Source: Moritella sp. Urea-trap-13 (lineage in GTDB: Bacteria > Pseudomonadota > Gammaproteobacteria > Enterobacterales > Moritellaceae). Taken from it: 64,000 nucleotides of DNA. The notes below the pieces were generated by a model that did not search any database, was not told the origin of the DNA, and was given only the letters and a program-made list of their open reading frames with translations. The position numbers were made by a program, and so were the translations under genes. Position 1 is the stretch's first letter; the number at the start of each line of letters is the position of its first letter. Location of the stretch: positions 186,001 to 250,000 of the forward strand of contig NZ_PJCA01000039.1 of assembly GCF_002836355.1 (NCBI RefSeq), read 5' to 3'. Shown in pieces: positions 27,792 to 38,509 of the stretch.

Positions 27792-28436
27792 ATGGCAAAA
27801 TCTAGCACAAAACAACAAAATCAACGTCCTTCTGGACATATTCGGATCATCAGTGGTCAATGGCGCGGTCGAAAACTCCCAGTCAAGGATGTTATTGGTC
27901 TACGCCCGACAACCGATAGAATTAAAGAAACCGTATTCAATTGGTTATCTCCTTATGTACGTGGCAGTCATTGCTTGGATCTATTTGCTGGTAGTGGCGG
28001 CTTAATCTTTGAAGCATTATCACGCTATGCAGACTCTGGTCTACTGTTTGAAAAAGACGCCGGTGCAGCAGCACAATTACAACAAAACATTGATTTGTTA
28101 AAAGCGGATAATGCCCAGTTAGTACGCGGCGACACGTTAAAGTTATTAACCAAAGTGCCTGCTCAAACTTATGACATGGTGTTTATCGATCCTCCTTTCC
28201 GTCAAGATTTACTGGAAGATTGCTGTGCCAAGCTGGAACAATACAACTGGTTAAGTGCTGATGCGGTAATTTATATTGAGCGTGAAAAAGAACTCAACCA
28301 AGTTAAATTACCGGCTAATTGGACTATCTTAAAAGACAAACAAGCCGGGCAGGTCTGTTTTGAATTGTATCAGCGCAAAGCTATCGTCAGTACAACTAGC
28401 ATAAGTACAATTAAAATAACTACAAAAGCTGAATAA
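27792..28436 (+). CDS. rsmD: 16S rRNA (guanine966-N2)-methyltransferase
   Basis: AdoMet-dependent enzyme that methylates G966 of 16S rRNA in the small subunit. Seen are the N-terminal basic tail and RIISGQWRGRKLPV, the TDRIKETVFNWL motif, the AdoMet motif CLDLFAGSGGL, and the catalytic FIDPPF. I start at the ATG at 27792 (MAKSSTKQQNQ), the usual position; the longer frame begins in the ftsY promoter region. The length is 214 residues, with a Ser/Thr-rich C-terminal tail (VSTTSISTIKITTKAE) that is longer than in E. coli. Confidence 0.93.
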   Translation: MAKSSTKQQNQRPSGHIRIISGQWRGRKLPVKDVIGLRPTTDRIKETVFNWLSPYVRGSHCLDLFAGSGGLIFEALSRYADSGLLFEKDAGAAAQLQQNIDLLKADNAQLVRGDTLKLLTKVPAQTYDMVFIDPPFRQDLLEDCCAKLEQYNWLSADAVIYIEREKELNQVKLPANWTILKDKQAGQVCFELYQRKAIVSTTSISTIKITTKAE

Positions 28437-28441
28437 TCCCT

Positions 28442-28457
28442 GTTTACAATGGTAAAC
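28442..28457. repeat. Small hairpin after rsmD
   Basis: GTTTAC and GTAAAC flank AATG, followed by a run of A and not T. The remaining 28458-28645 holds a 10-base direct repeat (TATGATTAAT at about 28512 and 28530) but no gene that I can see. Confidence 0.35.
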
Positions 28458-28645
28458 GAAAAAATAAACCTCGAGTGCTTAAATCAGTTGAGCATTCGTC
28501 ATTATGCCTATATGATTAATTCTGTTAGGCGTATGATTAATACCTTATAACACCTCGAATACCTTCCTGCGGCTCCGCAATTTAATACCAGCAATAGCAC
28601 CTATAGAACGGTGTGACTATTACCCTATATTGGAGAATAATAACA

Positions 28646-29269
28646 ATGACGTTAGATACTTGGTTACTTTTCGTTTCGACTATTTTTGTGGTGATCTTAA
28701 TTCCCGGTCCACTATCAATTTATATGATCACCAATTCGATATCTTATGGTATCAAGCAAACCGCCCCCGCCTTTGCCGGTGGTGTATTAGCGTCATCATT
28801 ATATTTAATTGCCTCAGCTACTGGACTAGGCGCACTAATTATCGCCTCAGAAAGTTTATTCTCGGTGATCAAAACTCTCGGTGCACTTTATCTGGTGTAT
28901 TTAGGTATCAGCACATGGCGTAATGCCAGCCGTGGCGGTAGCATTACCATCACAGAAGAAGCGCAGAAGCCAAATAGCAAAGCCATGTTTAGCAAAGCAT
29001 TTTTATTAGGCGCATCAAACCCAAAAGACATTTTGTTTTTCATCGCGTTTTTGCCACAATTTTTGAATCCACAAGCAGATTTATTCCAGCAACTAGTGGT
29101 GATTGTCAGTACTTGGATTATGGTCGATTTGATTTGTAAGTTACTTTACGGCAGCACTTCACATGCGATTAAACCGGTATTAACCAGTGCCCGTAACAAG
29201 ATCCGCTTTGATAAAACGGTTGGCAGTATATTTGTCGCAGCAGGCGCATCGGCAGCATTAATCAAATAG
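28646..29269 (+). CDS. LysE/RhtB-family amino acid exporter
   Basis: Inner-membrane protein of 207 residues with about six membrane helices. The N-terminal signature IPGPLSIYMITNSISYGIKQ fits the LysE/RhtB family pattern (PGP at the end of the first helix), and the later ASNPKDILFFIAFLPQFL segment is also typical. Members export amino acids such as lysine, threonine, homoserine or leucine; the substrate cannot be told from sequence alone. I start at the ATG at 28646, with GGAG ten bases upstream. It converges on an AraC-type regulator gene with 23 bp between them. Confidence 0.85.
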   Translation: MTLDTWLLFVSTIFVVILIPGPLSIYMITNSISYGIKQTAPAFAGGVLASSLYLIASATGLGALIIASESLFSVIKTLGALYLVYLGISTWRNASRGGSITITEEAQKPNSKAMFSKAFLLGASNPKDILFFIAFLPQFLNPQADLFQQLVVIVSTWIMVDLICKLLYGSTSHAIKPVLTSARNKIRFDKTVGSIFVAAGASAALIK

Positions 29270-29292
29270 CGATTAACTCGTGTGAGGAAATA

Positions 29293-30210
29293 TTAACTCG
29301 CGCTTAAATTGCGATATTGGCGTGGGGAAATACCCACCAGTTTTTTAAAATAACGTCCCATGTGGCTTTGATTAGCAAAGCCACATTCTAATGCAATTTC
29401 CGCCATACTCGCTTGCCCTTTACTGACCCGTAATTTAACCTGCTCAATTCTAGTCGCCAATAAATACGCTTGCGGTGTTTGCGCCATGCTCTGTTTGAAC
29501 ATCCGACAAAAATGATACTCACTCAATTGGGCTAACTCAGCCAGTTCGGCAAGGTAAACCTGACGATGAAAATTAGCCTGCATGTAATCACATACCAACG
29601 CAGCGATCTTGGGCGCTAAGCCACCTTTAACTGGGGACATAAGTTTAGTTATACCCATATTCTGCAGCATCGATACTAAGATGGTATTGGTTACTTGTTC
29701 CATCGCTAGGTGATCATGACCACTGCGCCAATCACTGGTTGCCATGCAATGACGAAACAAGGCTTCGGTGGCAGCATCGTTGGTAAAGGTCAGTTCCGGT
29801 AGTTGTAACATCCGTGGATCAATATCAAATACCTTCAGCGCTAACTGTTTAAGGTAATCATCATTAAAATATAAATGCATGAACTGTTGGGTTTGCCCCA
29901 GTTGCCAATGACTCTCAGAACCTTTTGGCATTAAACAAAATTTACCAGGCGCGCCAAATCCCGAATTTACATCAGTACGGTGAGTTTCATAACCACCAGA
30001 CATGTACAAACTCAAGGTATGTTGTTTTTCATTCACATAAAATAAACGGTCGTGTTCATTCTGATAATGCGCCCACGACAACGCCTCCGTTAATGACGCT
30101 TGTCGTAAACAGATCTTACTGGTTGATTGTTCAAAGCTGATTTCACTCGGCTCAAGTTGAGACGAAATACTATCTAGCTGTTGGCACATGACAGGCTTTA
30201 TTAACGACAT
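29293..30210 (-). CDS. AraC-family transcriptional regulator
   Basis: 305-residue regulator with an N-terminal ligand/cupin-like half (LMPKGSESHWQLGQTQQFMHLYF) and a C-terminal double helix-turn-helix (LAELAQLSEYHFCRMFKQSMAQTPQAYL, in parts, then IALECGFANQSHMGRYFKKLVGISPRQYR). The inducer is not recognisable. It is flanked by two putative exporters, a convergent LysE-type and a divergent EamA-type, and shares a 191-bp divergent promoter region with the latter, so it most likely controls that exporter and perhaps itself. Confidence 0.88.
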   Translation of the reverse strand: MSLIKPVMCQQLDSISSQLEPSEISFEQSTSKICLRQASLTEALSWAHYQNEHDRLFYVNEKQHTLSLYMSGGYETHRTDVNSGFGAPGKFCLMPKGSESHWQLGQTQQFMHLYFNDDYLKQLALKVFDIDPRMLQLPELTFTNDAATEALFRHCMATSDWRSGHDHLAMEQVTNTILVSMLQNMGITKLMSPVKGGLAPKIAALVCDYMQANFHRQVYLAELAELAQLSEYHFCRMFKQSMAQTPQAYLLATRIEQVKLRVSKGQASMAEIALECGFANQSHMGRYFKKLVGISPRQYRNLSAS

Positions 30211-30401
30211 AACAAAATACTACCATTAATGGCAGATTGCTCAACTGATACCGTGATCAAGGTAATCATTAAAGCGCAATATTGTGTTAGTTTTACCGAC
30301 ATCGTGATATTACCAACGTCACAACAGCCCCATAATGCAGCTTAATTGATTGCTGCCGTCATTTATGACGTCATCTATATGGTAATAATAAAGGATCCGC
30401 T

Positions 30402-31310
30402 ATGTCAGCCATACTCTACGTTTCAATGATATTTATTTGGGGTTTTTCTTGGATATCAATCAAGTGGCAACACGGTGATGTCCCCATGGAAGTGTCGATC
30501 TTTTACCGCTTTGCCATTGCCGCGATGGTTATGTTTATTGTCGGTAAGCTGTGGGGTAAGTTGCAACCGGTAAAACGCCGAGACCATGCTTTTTTAGCCC
30601 TACAAGGTGGGTGTTTATTCTGTTGTAATTTCCTCGCCTTTTATAGCGCGACTTTGTATATTCCCAGCGGTTTAGTGGCGGTGTTTATGGCCACAGCACC
30701 AGTATTTAATGCCTTTCACAGCAAGCTATTTTACCAGACCGAAACTAACGCCAATTTCTGGTTAGGCGCTACGCTGGGACTTGCGGGCATTAGCTTGTTG
30801 TTTGCAGGCGATTTATTACAAACCAATTGGTCGCAAGATACCTTATACGGTTTAATGTTCGCGCTAATCGGCACTTGGTGTTTCTCGATAGGTAATATGT
30901 TGAGTATCCGTAATACCAGAAATAGTATCCAACCTTTTACCGCCACCAGCTATGCTATGGTTTATGGTTGTGTTGCCTTGCTAGTGATTATCTTCGTGCG
31001 TGGCATTTCGTTTGAATTTACGCTCACGACACAATACATAGGTAGTTTGTTATACCTTGCTATTCCAGCCTCGGTACTTGGTTTTACTTGTTATTTGATT
31101 TTAGTTGATCGACTTGGCGCCAGTAATGCCGCCTATATTTTAGTGATAACCCCGATTGTCGCCTTAAGTGTCTCTGCGGTATTTGAAGATTATCATTGGA
31201 CGCTGTATTCAACACTTGGGTTGGTATTAGTGATATTAGGTAATGTATTAACCCAACGTAAAAAGGCATTATTGACCCGGACTAAAAAAGCGTTATTACA
31301 AACGAGTTAA
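30402..31310 (+). CDS. EamA/DMT-family transporter
   Basis: Inner-membrane protein of 302 residues with about ten hydrophobic helices arranged as two EamA repeats; the first begins YVSMIFIWGFSWISIKW and the second GLMFALIGTWCFSIGN. DMT transporters of this group export amino acids or other small metabolites; no substrate can be assigned. A basic C-terminal tail (QRKKALLTRTKKALLQTS) contains a short internal duplication (KKALL). It is divergent from the AraC-type regulator, which is its likely controller, and a bidirectional terminator follows. Confidence 0.88.
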   Translation: MSAILYVSMIFIWGFSWISIKWQHGDVPMEVSIFYRFAIAAMVMFIVGKLWGKLQPVKRRDHAFLALQGGCLFCCNFLAFYSATLYIPSGLVAVFMATAPVFNAFHSKLFYQTETNANFWLGATLGLAGISLLFAGDLLQTNWSQDTLYGLMFALIGTWCFSIGNMLSIRNTRNSIQPFTATSYAMVYGCVALLVIIFVRGISFEFTLTTQYIGSLLYLAIPASVLGFTCYLILVDRLGASNAAYILVITPIVALSVSAVFEDYHWTLYSTLGLVLVILGNVLTQRKKALLTRTKKALLQTS

Positions 31311-31356
31311 CCACGCTTATTTTGCGGACTCTTCTCCGCTTACATCAGCTAGAGAT

Positions 31357-31396
31357 AAAAATGCCCGTATAGCAACTTGCTAGACGGGCATTTTTT
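31357..31396. terminator. Bidirectional terminator between the EamA gene and the chemoreceptor
   Basis: AAAATGCCCGT (31358-31368) pairs with ACGGGCATTTT (31384-31394), followed by a T-run on the plus strand and by A/T-rich DNA on the other side. It ends the plus-strand EamA transcript and can serve the convergent chemoreceptor gene. Confidence 0.88.
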
Positions 31397-31432
31397 CGTA
31401 TGTCGTTAAATTTCTAACTTAAATTTAGCCTG

Positions 31433-33334
31433 CTAGATTTTGAATTTACCCACAATTGCTTCAAGTCGGGTATTGGTATCGGCCAGCGCCTTACAGTTAC
31501 CAAGCTCCTTTTCACCATTTTCAGTTAACACTTCAGCCATGTTAGTAATAGCAGTCATGTTCTTACTAATATCTTCAGATACTGCGCTTTGCTCTTCCGC
31601 TGCAGTTGCTATCTCCATGGCAATGTCATTAATATTTGCGACTGATTCTGCCATATTATCAAGATCCAAATTAACCCGCGCGGTACTTTCTGCAGTATGG
31701 CTACAACTCACCTTGATGGTATCCATATTGGTCACTAACCGATTGGCGCCGGATGTCAGAATGGTCAGCATATTGGCAATTTCAGAGGTACTTTCTTGAG
31801 TACGAGCAGCCAGAGCACGAACTTCGTCGGCGACAACCGCAAAACCTCGACCTTGTTCGCCTGCACGGGCAGCTTCAATAGCCGCATTTAATGCAAGTAA
31901 GTTAGTTTGATCCGCGATATCTCCAATTATTTTCAACAAATTAGCTATATTAAGAATATTACCGTTCATACTCGTTATGTCATGAGACATAGACTCCACC
32001 TCACTCACCAATGAAGACACCGTTTGCACAGCTTTAGAAACAACTACCTTAGAAGCTTCGGCTTGGTCTTTTGCATTTTGTGTGTGACTAGAGGCTAGAG
32101 AGGCATGCCGAGCTACAGTTTCAGCCGTCACACTCATTTCGTGAACAGCCGTGACAACCAAGTTGGCCTCATCAAAATGGGCTTGTAAAACGTTACTATT
32201 TTGCGCAGATTGAGTCGAGAGCTCACTCACTCGAGCAGAACTATCCAGAGTAGTTTGCGCTACTTCTTGCATCATACTCTGCAGGTTACCAATAAAAGTA
32301 TTAATGCCCGATGATATTTGTCCCAAATCATCTTTACCTTTCACTTCAAGACGACGAGTGAGATCACCCGTACCCGCAGATAAATCAAGTACAGTGCTTT
32401 TAAGCGCAACGATCGGTTGATACAGCCGATTTAGTATTATAATAACGATGATGATGGCCATCAATATCACGAATATTGAAGTTAACATGGTCTGCACTAA
32501 TTCAGCGTTTATATCCGCGTAAATAACCGACTCTTCAATACCAACATAGATAAACCATCTATGATTACCTGGTAATTTTATATCCGAAAAATAAGCTTGT
32601 TTTTGGATTCCAGCCCATTCATAACTAGAGCTACCTTCGCCTTGTTCGGTCATTTTTTTTGCAAGATCATGCAAGCCAAAATGGACACCAATTTCATCAT
32701 TCGGATCTGTCGAAGCAAGTTGAGTAAACTCTTCATTTAAGACCAGTAATACAGCACCAGGGAAGTCGACTTGCGAGATAATATCATTAAGAATGTCGAG
32801 CGAAACGTCACCAGCAACGACCCCTTGATTATTGAATGGACTGGCTAAACTGACCATTAGCCCACCAGTTGTATCATCGGTATAAATATCGGTCAGGACA
32901 GTAGACCGATTGGTCATTGCATCTTTATACCAATCTCGAGTTCTTGGGTCGTAATCACTAACATCAAACACGCCATTGTCACCGCCGGAATCACCAAAAG
33001 CACGTCCATCGCTATAACCTGCTGTGAAGCTGGCATATCCTGCAGATTTGGTTACCATTTTGGCAATATTTACGTAATCAGCATCAGAGTGCTCACCTTC
33101 AAAGTAAATACGACTGGATTCTAACGCATCAACCCAAGCTTCCATCTTTAGCTCAACTTTATCTGACGCATTTTCGACAATGATCCGTGACATACTTTCA
33201 ATAGAAGCAATTTGTTGAGTTTTAAATTTATTATAAGACAGCCAGTTAAGTATTAATAATGAAACTGATACTAAAATGGTGATGGTTAGGACAAGTCGTT
33301 GTTTGAAACCAAGACTATGTAGCGACAAAGACAT
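31433..33334 (-). CDS. Methyl-accepting chemotaxis protein with dCache sensor
   Basis: 633-residue chemoreceptor. An N-terminal membrane helix (about 12-30) is followed by a periplasmic dCache-type sensor ([15 protein letters not shown] and [13 protein letters not shown] are typical), a second helix near 285-305, a HAMP domain, and a long cytoplasmic signalling domain with the highly conserved tip [30 protein letters not shown] (given here in essence: [20 protein letters not shown]). dCache domains of this kind commonly bind amino acids or amines, but the ligand is unknown. It lacks a NWETF-type tail. A large inverted repeat lies in its 5' leader. Confidence 0.93.
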   Translation of the reverse strand: MSLSLHSLGFKQRLVLTITILVSVSLLILNWLSYNKFKTQQIASIESMSRIIVENASDKVELKMEAWVDALESSRIYFEGEHSDADYVNIAKMVTKSAGYASFTAGYSDGRAFGDSGGDNGVFDVSDYDPRTRDWYKDAMTNRSTVLTDIYTDDTTGGLMVSLASPFNNQGVVAGDVSLDILNDIISQVDFPGAVLLVLNEEFTQLASTDPNDEIGVHFGLHDLAKKMTEQGEGSSSYEWAGIQKQAYFSDIKLPGNHRWFIYVGIEESVIYADINAELVQTMLTSIFVILMAIIIVIIILNRLYQPIVALKSTVLDLSAGTGDLTRRLEVKGKDDLGQISSGINTFIGNLQSMMQEVAQTTLDSSARVSELSTQSAQNSNVLQAHFDEANLVVTAVHEMSVTAETVARHASLASSHTQNAKDQAEASKVVVSKAVQTVSSLVSEVESMSHDITSMNGNILNIANLLKIIGDIADQTNLLALNAAIEAARAGEQGRGFAVVADEVRALAARTQESTSEIANMLTILTSGANRLVTNMDTIKVSCSHTAESTARVNLDLDNMAESVANINDIAMEIATAAEEQSAVSEDISKNMTAITNMAEVLTENGEKELGNCKALADTNTRLEAIVGKFKI

Positions 33335-33370
33335 TCGTTAAATCCCCTAGTTATAGTTACTCGTATTGCT

Positions 33371-33451
33371 GACGGTGAGTTGATTGTTCATTAAGTATGA
33401 AACAACCCCAGAATTATTACGCTCATGTTAATAGTGAATCAACTCGCCGTC
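33371..33451. repeat. Long imperfect inverted repeat in the chemoreceptor leader
   Basis: GACGGTGAGTTGATT (33371-33385) and AATCAACTCGCCGTC (33437-33451) pair over 15 positions with one T-G pair. After a 4-base internal loop, ATTAA (33390-33394) pairs with TTAAT (33428-33432). The loop is 33 bases. It lies upstream of the chemoreceptor start and past the metH stop, and has no T-run. Confidence 0.8.
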
Positions 33452-33530
33452 TGAGACTTTAACCATACTTTCAAATATAAATGATTGAAAATAGAGATCA
33501 ATAGTTCTTATTGCCTTAAAAAGGCTAGAT

Positions 33531-36500
33531 TTAATCCGGTGCATAACCCAAGTTAGGCCCTAACCAACGTTCAGCTTCTTCAAGCGTCATATTTTTACGT
33601 TCGGCATAGTCTTTCACTTGATCTTCTTGAATGGAAGCCACCGCAAAGTAACGCGACTCTGGATGCGAGAATATCCAACCCGAAACTGCAGCACCTGGCC
33701 ACATCGCATAAGAAGACGTTAGTTTCATACCAATGCTTTCTGGGTCTAGTAGATCCCAAATAGCACCTTTCTCGGTATGTTCCGGACAAGCCGCATAACC
33801 TGGTGCCGGACGAATACCTTGGTATTTCTCACGGATCAGATCATCGTTATTCCACTCTTCGGTAGGCGTGAAGCCCCACTCTTCTTTACGTACTAATTCA
33901 TGCATACGCTCTGCCATTGCTTCAGCTAAACGGTCACACACAGATTGCACAAGAATCGCATTGTAATCATCTTCAATACCTTTGAAGTAATTAGCCATAT
34001 CGTCTTCACCGATACCACCTGTTACTGCAAATGCGCCAATGTAATCGAATTTACCCGATTCTTTTGGTGCAATGAAATCGGCTAGACAATTGTTAAATTG
34101 ACCGCCTTTTTTCTTAGTTTGCTGACGTAAGTGTTCAAGACGCGTTAATACCTTGGTACGTGTTTCATCGGTATATACTTCAACAGTATCACTGTTCACT
34201 GTATTGGCAGGAAACAGACCAATTACACCGTTAACGCCCACTTCATTTGATTCTTGTAAACGGTCAAGCATGGCATTGGCATCGTTAAACAAGCTGGTAG
34301 CTTCTTTACCCACAACTTCATCGGTCAGAATACGCGGATACTTACCCGCCAGTGTCCACGTCATGAAGAATGGTGTCCAATCAATGTACTTGCGTAGCTC
34401 GGCAATGGAGTAATTAATGTATTTTTGTACACCCAATGTTTTCGGTACTGGTGGTGTGTAGTTAACCCAATCAATATCGGCTTTATTAGCTCGTGCAACT
34501 TCCAATGTAACCGGCGCACTACGTGGGCGTTTACGGGCATGCTGTTCACGTGCTACTTCGTACTCTTTGGCCATACGTGCAACTAATTCAGGCTTTTTAG
34601 TTTCTGACAATAATGCCGCAACCACACCTACTGCGCGTGATGCATTGGATACATAAATCACTGGTTCATCGTAGTTTTGCTCAATCTTAACCGCGGTATG
34701 GGCTTTCGATGTTGTTGCGCCACCAATCAGGATCGGCAGTGTAAAACCTTTACGCTTACATTCTTTGGCTACATGCACCATTTCATCTAACGATGGTGTG
34801 ATAAGACCTGACAAACCAATAATGTCGCAGTTTTCTTCTACGGCTTTTTTCAAGATGTCATCGCAAGATACCATCACACCCATATCAACGATTTCATAGT
34901 TATTACACTGCAGTACAACGCCAACAATATTTTTACCAATATCATGTACGTCGCCTTTCACTGTCGCTAATAAGATCTTACCGTTTGAAGAACCTTTCTG
35001 TTTTGACTCTTCAATGTACGGGTTTAAATAAGCCACCGCGCGTTTCATTACCCGAGCAGATTTAACTACCTGTGGTAAGAACATTTTTCCGGCGCCGAAT
35101 AAGTCACCAACGGTATTCATGCCGTCCATTAACGGACCTTCAATCACTTCTAACGGTAGTGTTGCTTGTTGGCGTGCTTCTTCTGTATCTTCTTCAATAA
35201 ACTCAGTGATGCCTTTAACTAACGCATGCTCTAAACGTTTGTTAACATTAAAAGTACGCCATTCTTGCGTTTCAGCTTCCACTTCCACACCAGAATCACG
35301 GTATTTTTCAGCAATGTTTAACAGCGCTTCCGTACCTTCAGGAGTACGGTTAAGAATAACGTCTTCAACGGCATCCAACAGTTCTTTCGGTAGGTCATCA
35401 TAAATTGCAAGTTGCCCTGCATTTACAATCCCCATATCCATGCCTTCCTTGATGCAATAATACAAGAACACCGCATGAATCGCTTCACGTAATGGATTGT
35501 TACCACGGAATGAGAAAGATACGTTAGATACACCACCAGAGATCATCGCATGCGGCAGTTCGCGTTTAATGTCTTTAACAGCTTCGATGAAATCAACCGC
35601 ATAGTTGTTATGCTCTTCGATACCCGTTGCAACGGCAAAGATATTTGGATCGAAGATAATGTCTTCTGGCGGATAATTTAATTCATGTACTAGAATGTCG
35701 TAAGAACGCTTACAAATTTGGAATTTACGCTCTTGGGTATCCGCCTGGCCTTTTTCATCAAACGCCATCACGATCATCGCAGCACCATAACGACGGATTA
35801 AAGTCGCTTGGCGGCGGAAGTTTTCTTCCCCCTCTTTCAACGAAATTGAGTTAACGATCGCTTTACCTTGTACGCACTTCAAACCCGCTTCAAGGATCTC
35901 CCATTTCGAAGAATCGATCATGATCGGTACTTTTGAAATTTCCGGTTCAGATGCAACCAGGTTTAAGAAACGCTGCATACAATGCAATGAATCCAACATA
36001 CCTTCATCCATGTTAATGTCGATGATCTGCGCGCCTGATTCGACTTGTTGCTGAGCAACATGCAAGGCTTCATCGTAGTTTTCTTCTTTGATCAGACGTT
36101 TAAAACGTGCAGAGCCAGTTACATTGGTACGCTCACCGACGTTAACAAACAGGCTTTCTTTAGAAATGGTTAATGGCTCTAAACCACTTAAACGGCACGC
36201 AATTTCGATTTCCGGTAATTGGCGTGGTTTAATGCCTTCAACAGCATCGGCCATGGCTTTAATATGTTCTGGCGTCGTACCACAACAACCACCAACCATA
36301 TTTAAGTAACCAGCTTCAGCCCATTCTTTAATATGCTCTGCCATGTCTTCTGGGCTTAAATCGTATTCACCAAACGCATTAGGTAAACCGGCATTGGGAT
36401 GCGCAGTCACATAGCTTTCGGAAATTCGCGATAGCTCACCGACATATTGGCGTAATTCATCAGGCCCTAATGCACAGTTAAGACCAAAGGTGATTGGTTC

Positions 36501-37220
36501 TGCGTGACGTAATGAATTGTAGAATGCTTCTGTCGTTTGACCCGTCAGTGTTCGACCCGAGGCATCGGTGATCGTACCTGAGATCATGATAGGTAATTCG
36601 TAACCGAGTTCTTCGAATACCGTTTTCACCGCAAAAACGGCAGCTTTGGCATTCAAGGTATCAAAAATGGTTTCGATTAGAATAAAATCAGAGCCGCCTT
36701 CGATTAAGGCTTTGGTTGATTCGATATAAGCTTCAACCATAAGGTCAAAAGAAGTATTACGGAATGCTGGATCGTTTACATCTGGAGAAATAGAGCAAGT
36801 ACGGTTTGTTGGGCCTAATACACCGGCAACAAAACGCGGGCGATCAGGATTTTCTGCAGTTTTTTCATCAGCAACTCGGCGGGCAATACGCGCCGCTTCA
36901 CGGTTTATCTCTGCCGACAATGATTCCATATCATAATCAGCCATCGCAATCGTCGTGGCATTGAAAGTATTAGTTTCCAGAATATCAGCGCCAGCGTCGA
37001 GGTATTCTTTATGAATATCAGCAATCAGCTGCGGCTTACTTAATACCAATAAGTCATTGTTACCTTTGACGTCACTATGCCAGTTAGCAAAGCGTTCACC
37101 ACGGTAATCAGCTTCTTCTAATTTATAGTCCTGGATCATCGTCCCCATGCCGCCATCGATAAGCATGATACGTTTTTTTAATTGCTGTTCCAGTTGCTGT
37201 TTGTTTTTTATAGTAGCCAC
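33531..37220 (-). CDS. metH: Cobalamin-dependent methionine synthase
   Basis: Large modular enzyme that transfers a methyl group from 5-methyl-tetrahydrofolate to homocysteine through methylcobalamin. In order: the homocysteine/zinc domain (residues about 1-330, ligand cysteines in FGLNCALG and [11 protein letters not shown]), the folate domain (about 350-630), the cobalamin domain with the axial histidine in [14 protein letters not shown] (about 755-760), and the C-terminal AdoMet reactivation domain ([16 protein letters not shown]). The length of 1229 residues is nearly that of the E. coli enzyme (1227). It follows metA on the same strand with a 102-bp gap that contains a hairpin. Confidence 0.97.
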   Translation of the reverse strand: MATIKNKQQLEQQLKKRIMLIDGGMGTMIQDYKLEEADYRGERFANWHSDVKGNNDLLVLSKPQLIADIHKEYLDAGADILETNTFNATTIAMADYDMESLSAEINREAARIARRVADEKTAENPDRPRFVAGVLGPTNRTCSISPDVNDPAFRNTSFDLMVEAYIESTKALIEGGSDFILIETIFDTLNAKAAVFAVKTVFEELGYELPIMISGTITDASGRTLTGQTTEAFYNSLRHAEPITFGLNCALGPDELRQYVGELSRISESYVTAHPNAGLPNAFGEYDLSPEDMAEHIKEWAEAGYLNMVGGCCGTTPEHIKAMADAVEGIKPRQLPEIEIACRLSGLEPLTISKESLFVNVGERTNVTGSARFKRLIKEENYDEALHVAQQQVESGAQIIDINMDEGMLDSLHCMQRFLNLVASEPEISKVPIMIDSSKWEILEAGLKCVQGKAIVNSISLKEGEENFRRQATLIRRYGAAMIVMAFDEKGQADTQERKFQICKRSYDILVHELNYPPEDIIFDPNIFAVATGIEEHNNYAVDFIEAVKDIKRELPHAMISGGVSNVSFSFRGNNPLREAIHAVFLYYCIKEGMDMGIVNAGQLAIYDDLPKELLDAVEDVILNRTPEGTEALLNIAEKYRDSGVEVEAETQEWRTFNVNKRLEHALVKGITEFIEEDTEEARQQATLPLEVIEGPLMDGMNTVGDLFGAGKMFLPQVVKSARVMKRAVAYLNPYIEESKQKGSSNGKILLATVKGDVHDIGKNIVGVVLQCNNYEIVDMGVMVSCDDILKKAVEENCDIIGLSGLITPSLDEMVHVAKECKRKGFTLPILIGGATTSKAHTAVKIEQNYDEPVIYVSNASRAVGVVAALLSETKKPELVARMAKEYEVAREQHARKRPRSAPVTLEVARANKADIDWVNYTPPVPKTLGVQKYINYSIAELRKYIDWTPFFMTWTLAGKYPRILTDEVVGKEATSLFNDANAMLDRLQESNEVGVNGVIGLFPANTVNSDTVEVYTDETRTKVLTRLEHLRQQTKKKGGQFNNCLADFIAPKESGKFDYIGAFAVTGGIGEDDMANYFKGIEDDYNAILVQSVCDRLAEAMAERMHELVRKEEWGFTPTEEWNNDDLIREKYQGIRPAPGYAACPEHTEKGAIWDLLDPESIGMKLTSSYAMWPGAAVSGWIFSHPESRYFAVASIQEDQVKDYAERKNMTLEEAERWLGPNLGYAPD

Positions 37221-37244
37221 AAGATCCCTCGTTTAATTTACTGC

Positions 37245-37262
37245 AGACTCAATCCTGAGTCT
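37245..37262. repeat. Hairpin or operator between metA and metH
   Basis: AGACTCA and TGAGTCT form a perfect 7-bp inverted repeat around ATCC, just upstream of metH. The arms resemble half of a MetJ box (AGACGTCT) but are not tandem 8-mers, so a MetJ assignment is weak. Confidence 0.4.
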
Positions 37263-37322
37263 TATTATTTGATACTAATCTATCTATTCGACTTTCCACT
37301 CGAATAACTGCTCGAACGGCAT

Positions 37323-38234
37323 TTATAGATCATTTAAGTCATATGGCGTTTGTTGATAAACATAATAATTTAACCAATTGCTATAAAGCAGATTACCATG
37401 ACTGCGCCAAGTAACAAGAGGGGCATTTTCAGCATTATCATCTTTATAATAATTAGCTGGCACTTCGGCTTCAACGCCGTCAGCAACATCGCGCATATAT
37501 TCTTGATGCAAGGTATCAGCACTGTACTCTGGGTGACCAGTGACAAATACCTGACGGCAGTCTTTTGAAGCCGCTAAATACACCCCAGTTTCTTCATTCG
37601 CCGCGAAAACATTCAGGTCTGTACCAGCGAACATGTCTTTCGAAAAGTTAGCATAGCGCGACATCGGTACTGGGAATTCATCATCAAAACCACGTACTAA
37701 CGGGTTATGACGGTGGAATGTTTGCTGTGGATAGACACCCGAAAATTTAGTCTCGTGAACTTTTTTATCAATGCCATGCAGTACTTTTAATGCCGCTTGC
37801 GCTGCCCAGCATAGGAATAAGGTTGATACCACGTGGGTTTTCGACCAGTGAATGATCTCTTCTATTTGTGGCCAATACGCCACATCTTCATGACCGACTA
37901 GGCCTAATGGCGCACCGGTAATAATTAAGCCATCGTAATTATTATGACGAATACGTTCAAAGTCGTGATAAAACTCATCAATGTGTTCTTGTGGAGTATT
38001 CTTAGAGGCGCGATAATCAATACGTAATAGCTCTACATTTACTTGCAGTGGCGTATTCGATAATAACCGTAAGATTTGATTTTCAGTCTCAATTTTTTTC
38101 GGCATAAGGTTAAGAACAACAACCTGCAGCGGTCTAATTTCTTGCTTGGTTGCACGAGACTCTAGCATCACAAAAATGTTTTCATTACCTAATATTTCTG
38201 CAGCCGGTAGCCCGTCTTTAATTCTAATTGGCAT
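37323..38234 (-). CDS. metA: Homoserine O-succinyltransferase
   Basis: Enzyme of the first committed step of methionine synthesis, acylating homoserine. The glutamine amidotransferase-like fold shows the nucleophile Cys142 in LFLCWAAQA, and the His234/Glu236 pair in [10 protein letters not shown]. Residue 111 is Gly (GAPLG), which in characterised family members goes with succinyl-CoA use, whereas Glu there goes with acetyl-CoA. I start at the ATG at 38234 ([11 protein letters not shown]), since AAGGA lies eight bases upstream; the ATG at 38243 has the ribosome site directly against it. The length is 303 residues. metH lies downstream. Confidence 0.95.
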   Translation of the reverse strand: MPIRIKDGLPAAEILGNENIFVMLESRATKQEIRPLQVVVLNLMPKKIETENQILRLLSNTPLQVNVELLRIDYRASKNTPQEHIDEFYHDFERIRHNNYDGLIITGAPLGLVGHEDVAYWPQIEEIIHWSKTHVVSTLFLCWAAQAALKVLHGIDKKVHETKFSGVYPQQTFHRHNPLVRGFDDEFPVPMSRYANFSKDMFAGTDLNVFAANEETGVYLAASKDCRQVFVTGHPEYSADTLHQEYMRDVADGVEAEVPANYYKDDNAENAPLVTWRSHGNLLYSNWLNYYVYQQTPYDLNDL

Positions 38235-38381
38235 TATTCCCATCCTTAAGTAATATATTAGCCATCCAGAAGTCTACCCTATTTATATCACTTTTGTAAG
38301 TACTGTCGCAGATTTAAATCACCCTGATCTGTCGTTTAAACGTTGCGTCACCATAAAATCCTGACCTGTAATTCAGTTTCG

Positions 38382-38433
38382 GTTGACCATAACTTTCTAT
38401 TCAGTTGACCATAATCATATTTATGTATAGGAT
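38382..38433 (+). promoter_or_regulatory. Candidate promoter and 11-bp direct repeats before the TRIC-family gene
   Basis: GTTGACCATAA occurs at 38382-38392 and 38404-38414, 22 bases apart, each preceded by ATTCAG. The second contains TTGACC, and 17 bases on is TAGGAT, a plausible sigma-70 promoter for the plus-strand gene. The spacing of two helical turns suits a dimeric regulator binding both copies. Confidence 0.45.
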
Positions 38434-38509
38434 CGCGTTCTTGCAAGGAGCGCGACCTATTGTTAATGGATTTATAACTTAACTATTTTCAAACTAAAGG
38501 TTTGCAAAA

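Noticed and set aside
37245-37262. MetJ operator at metA-metH
   Set aside because: Arms resemble AGACGTCT halves, but tandem 8-base met boxes are absent here and upstream of metA (only one AGAAGTCT at about 38269).
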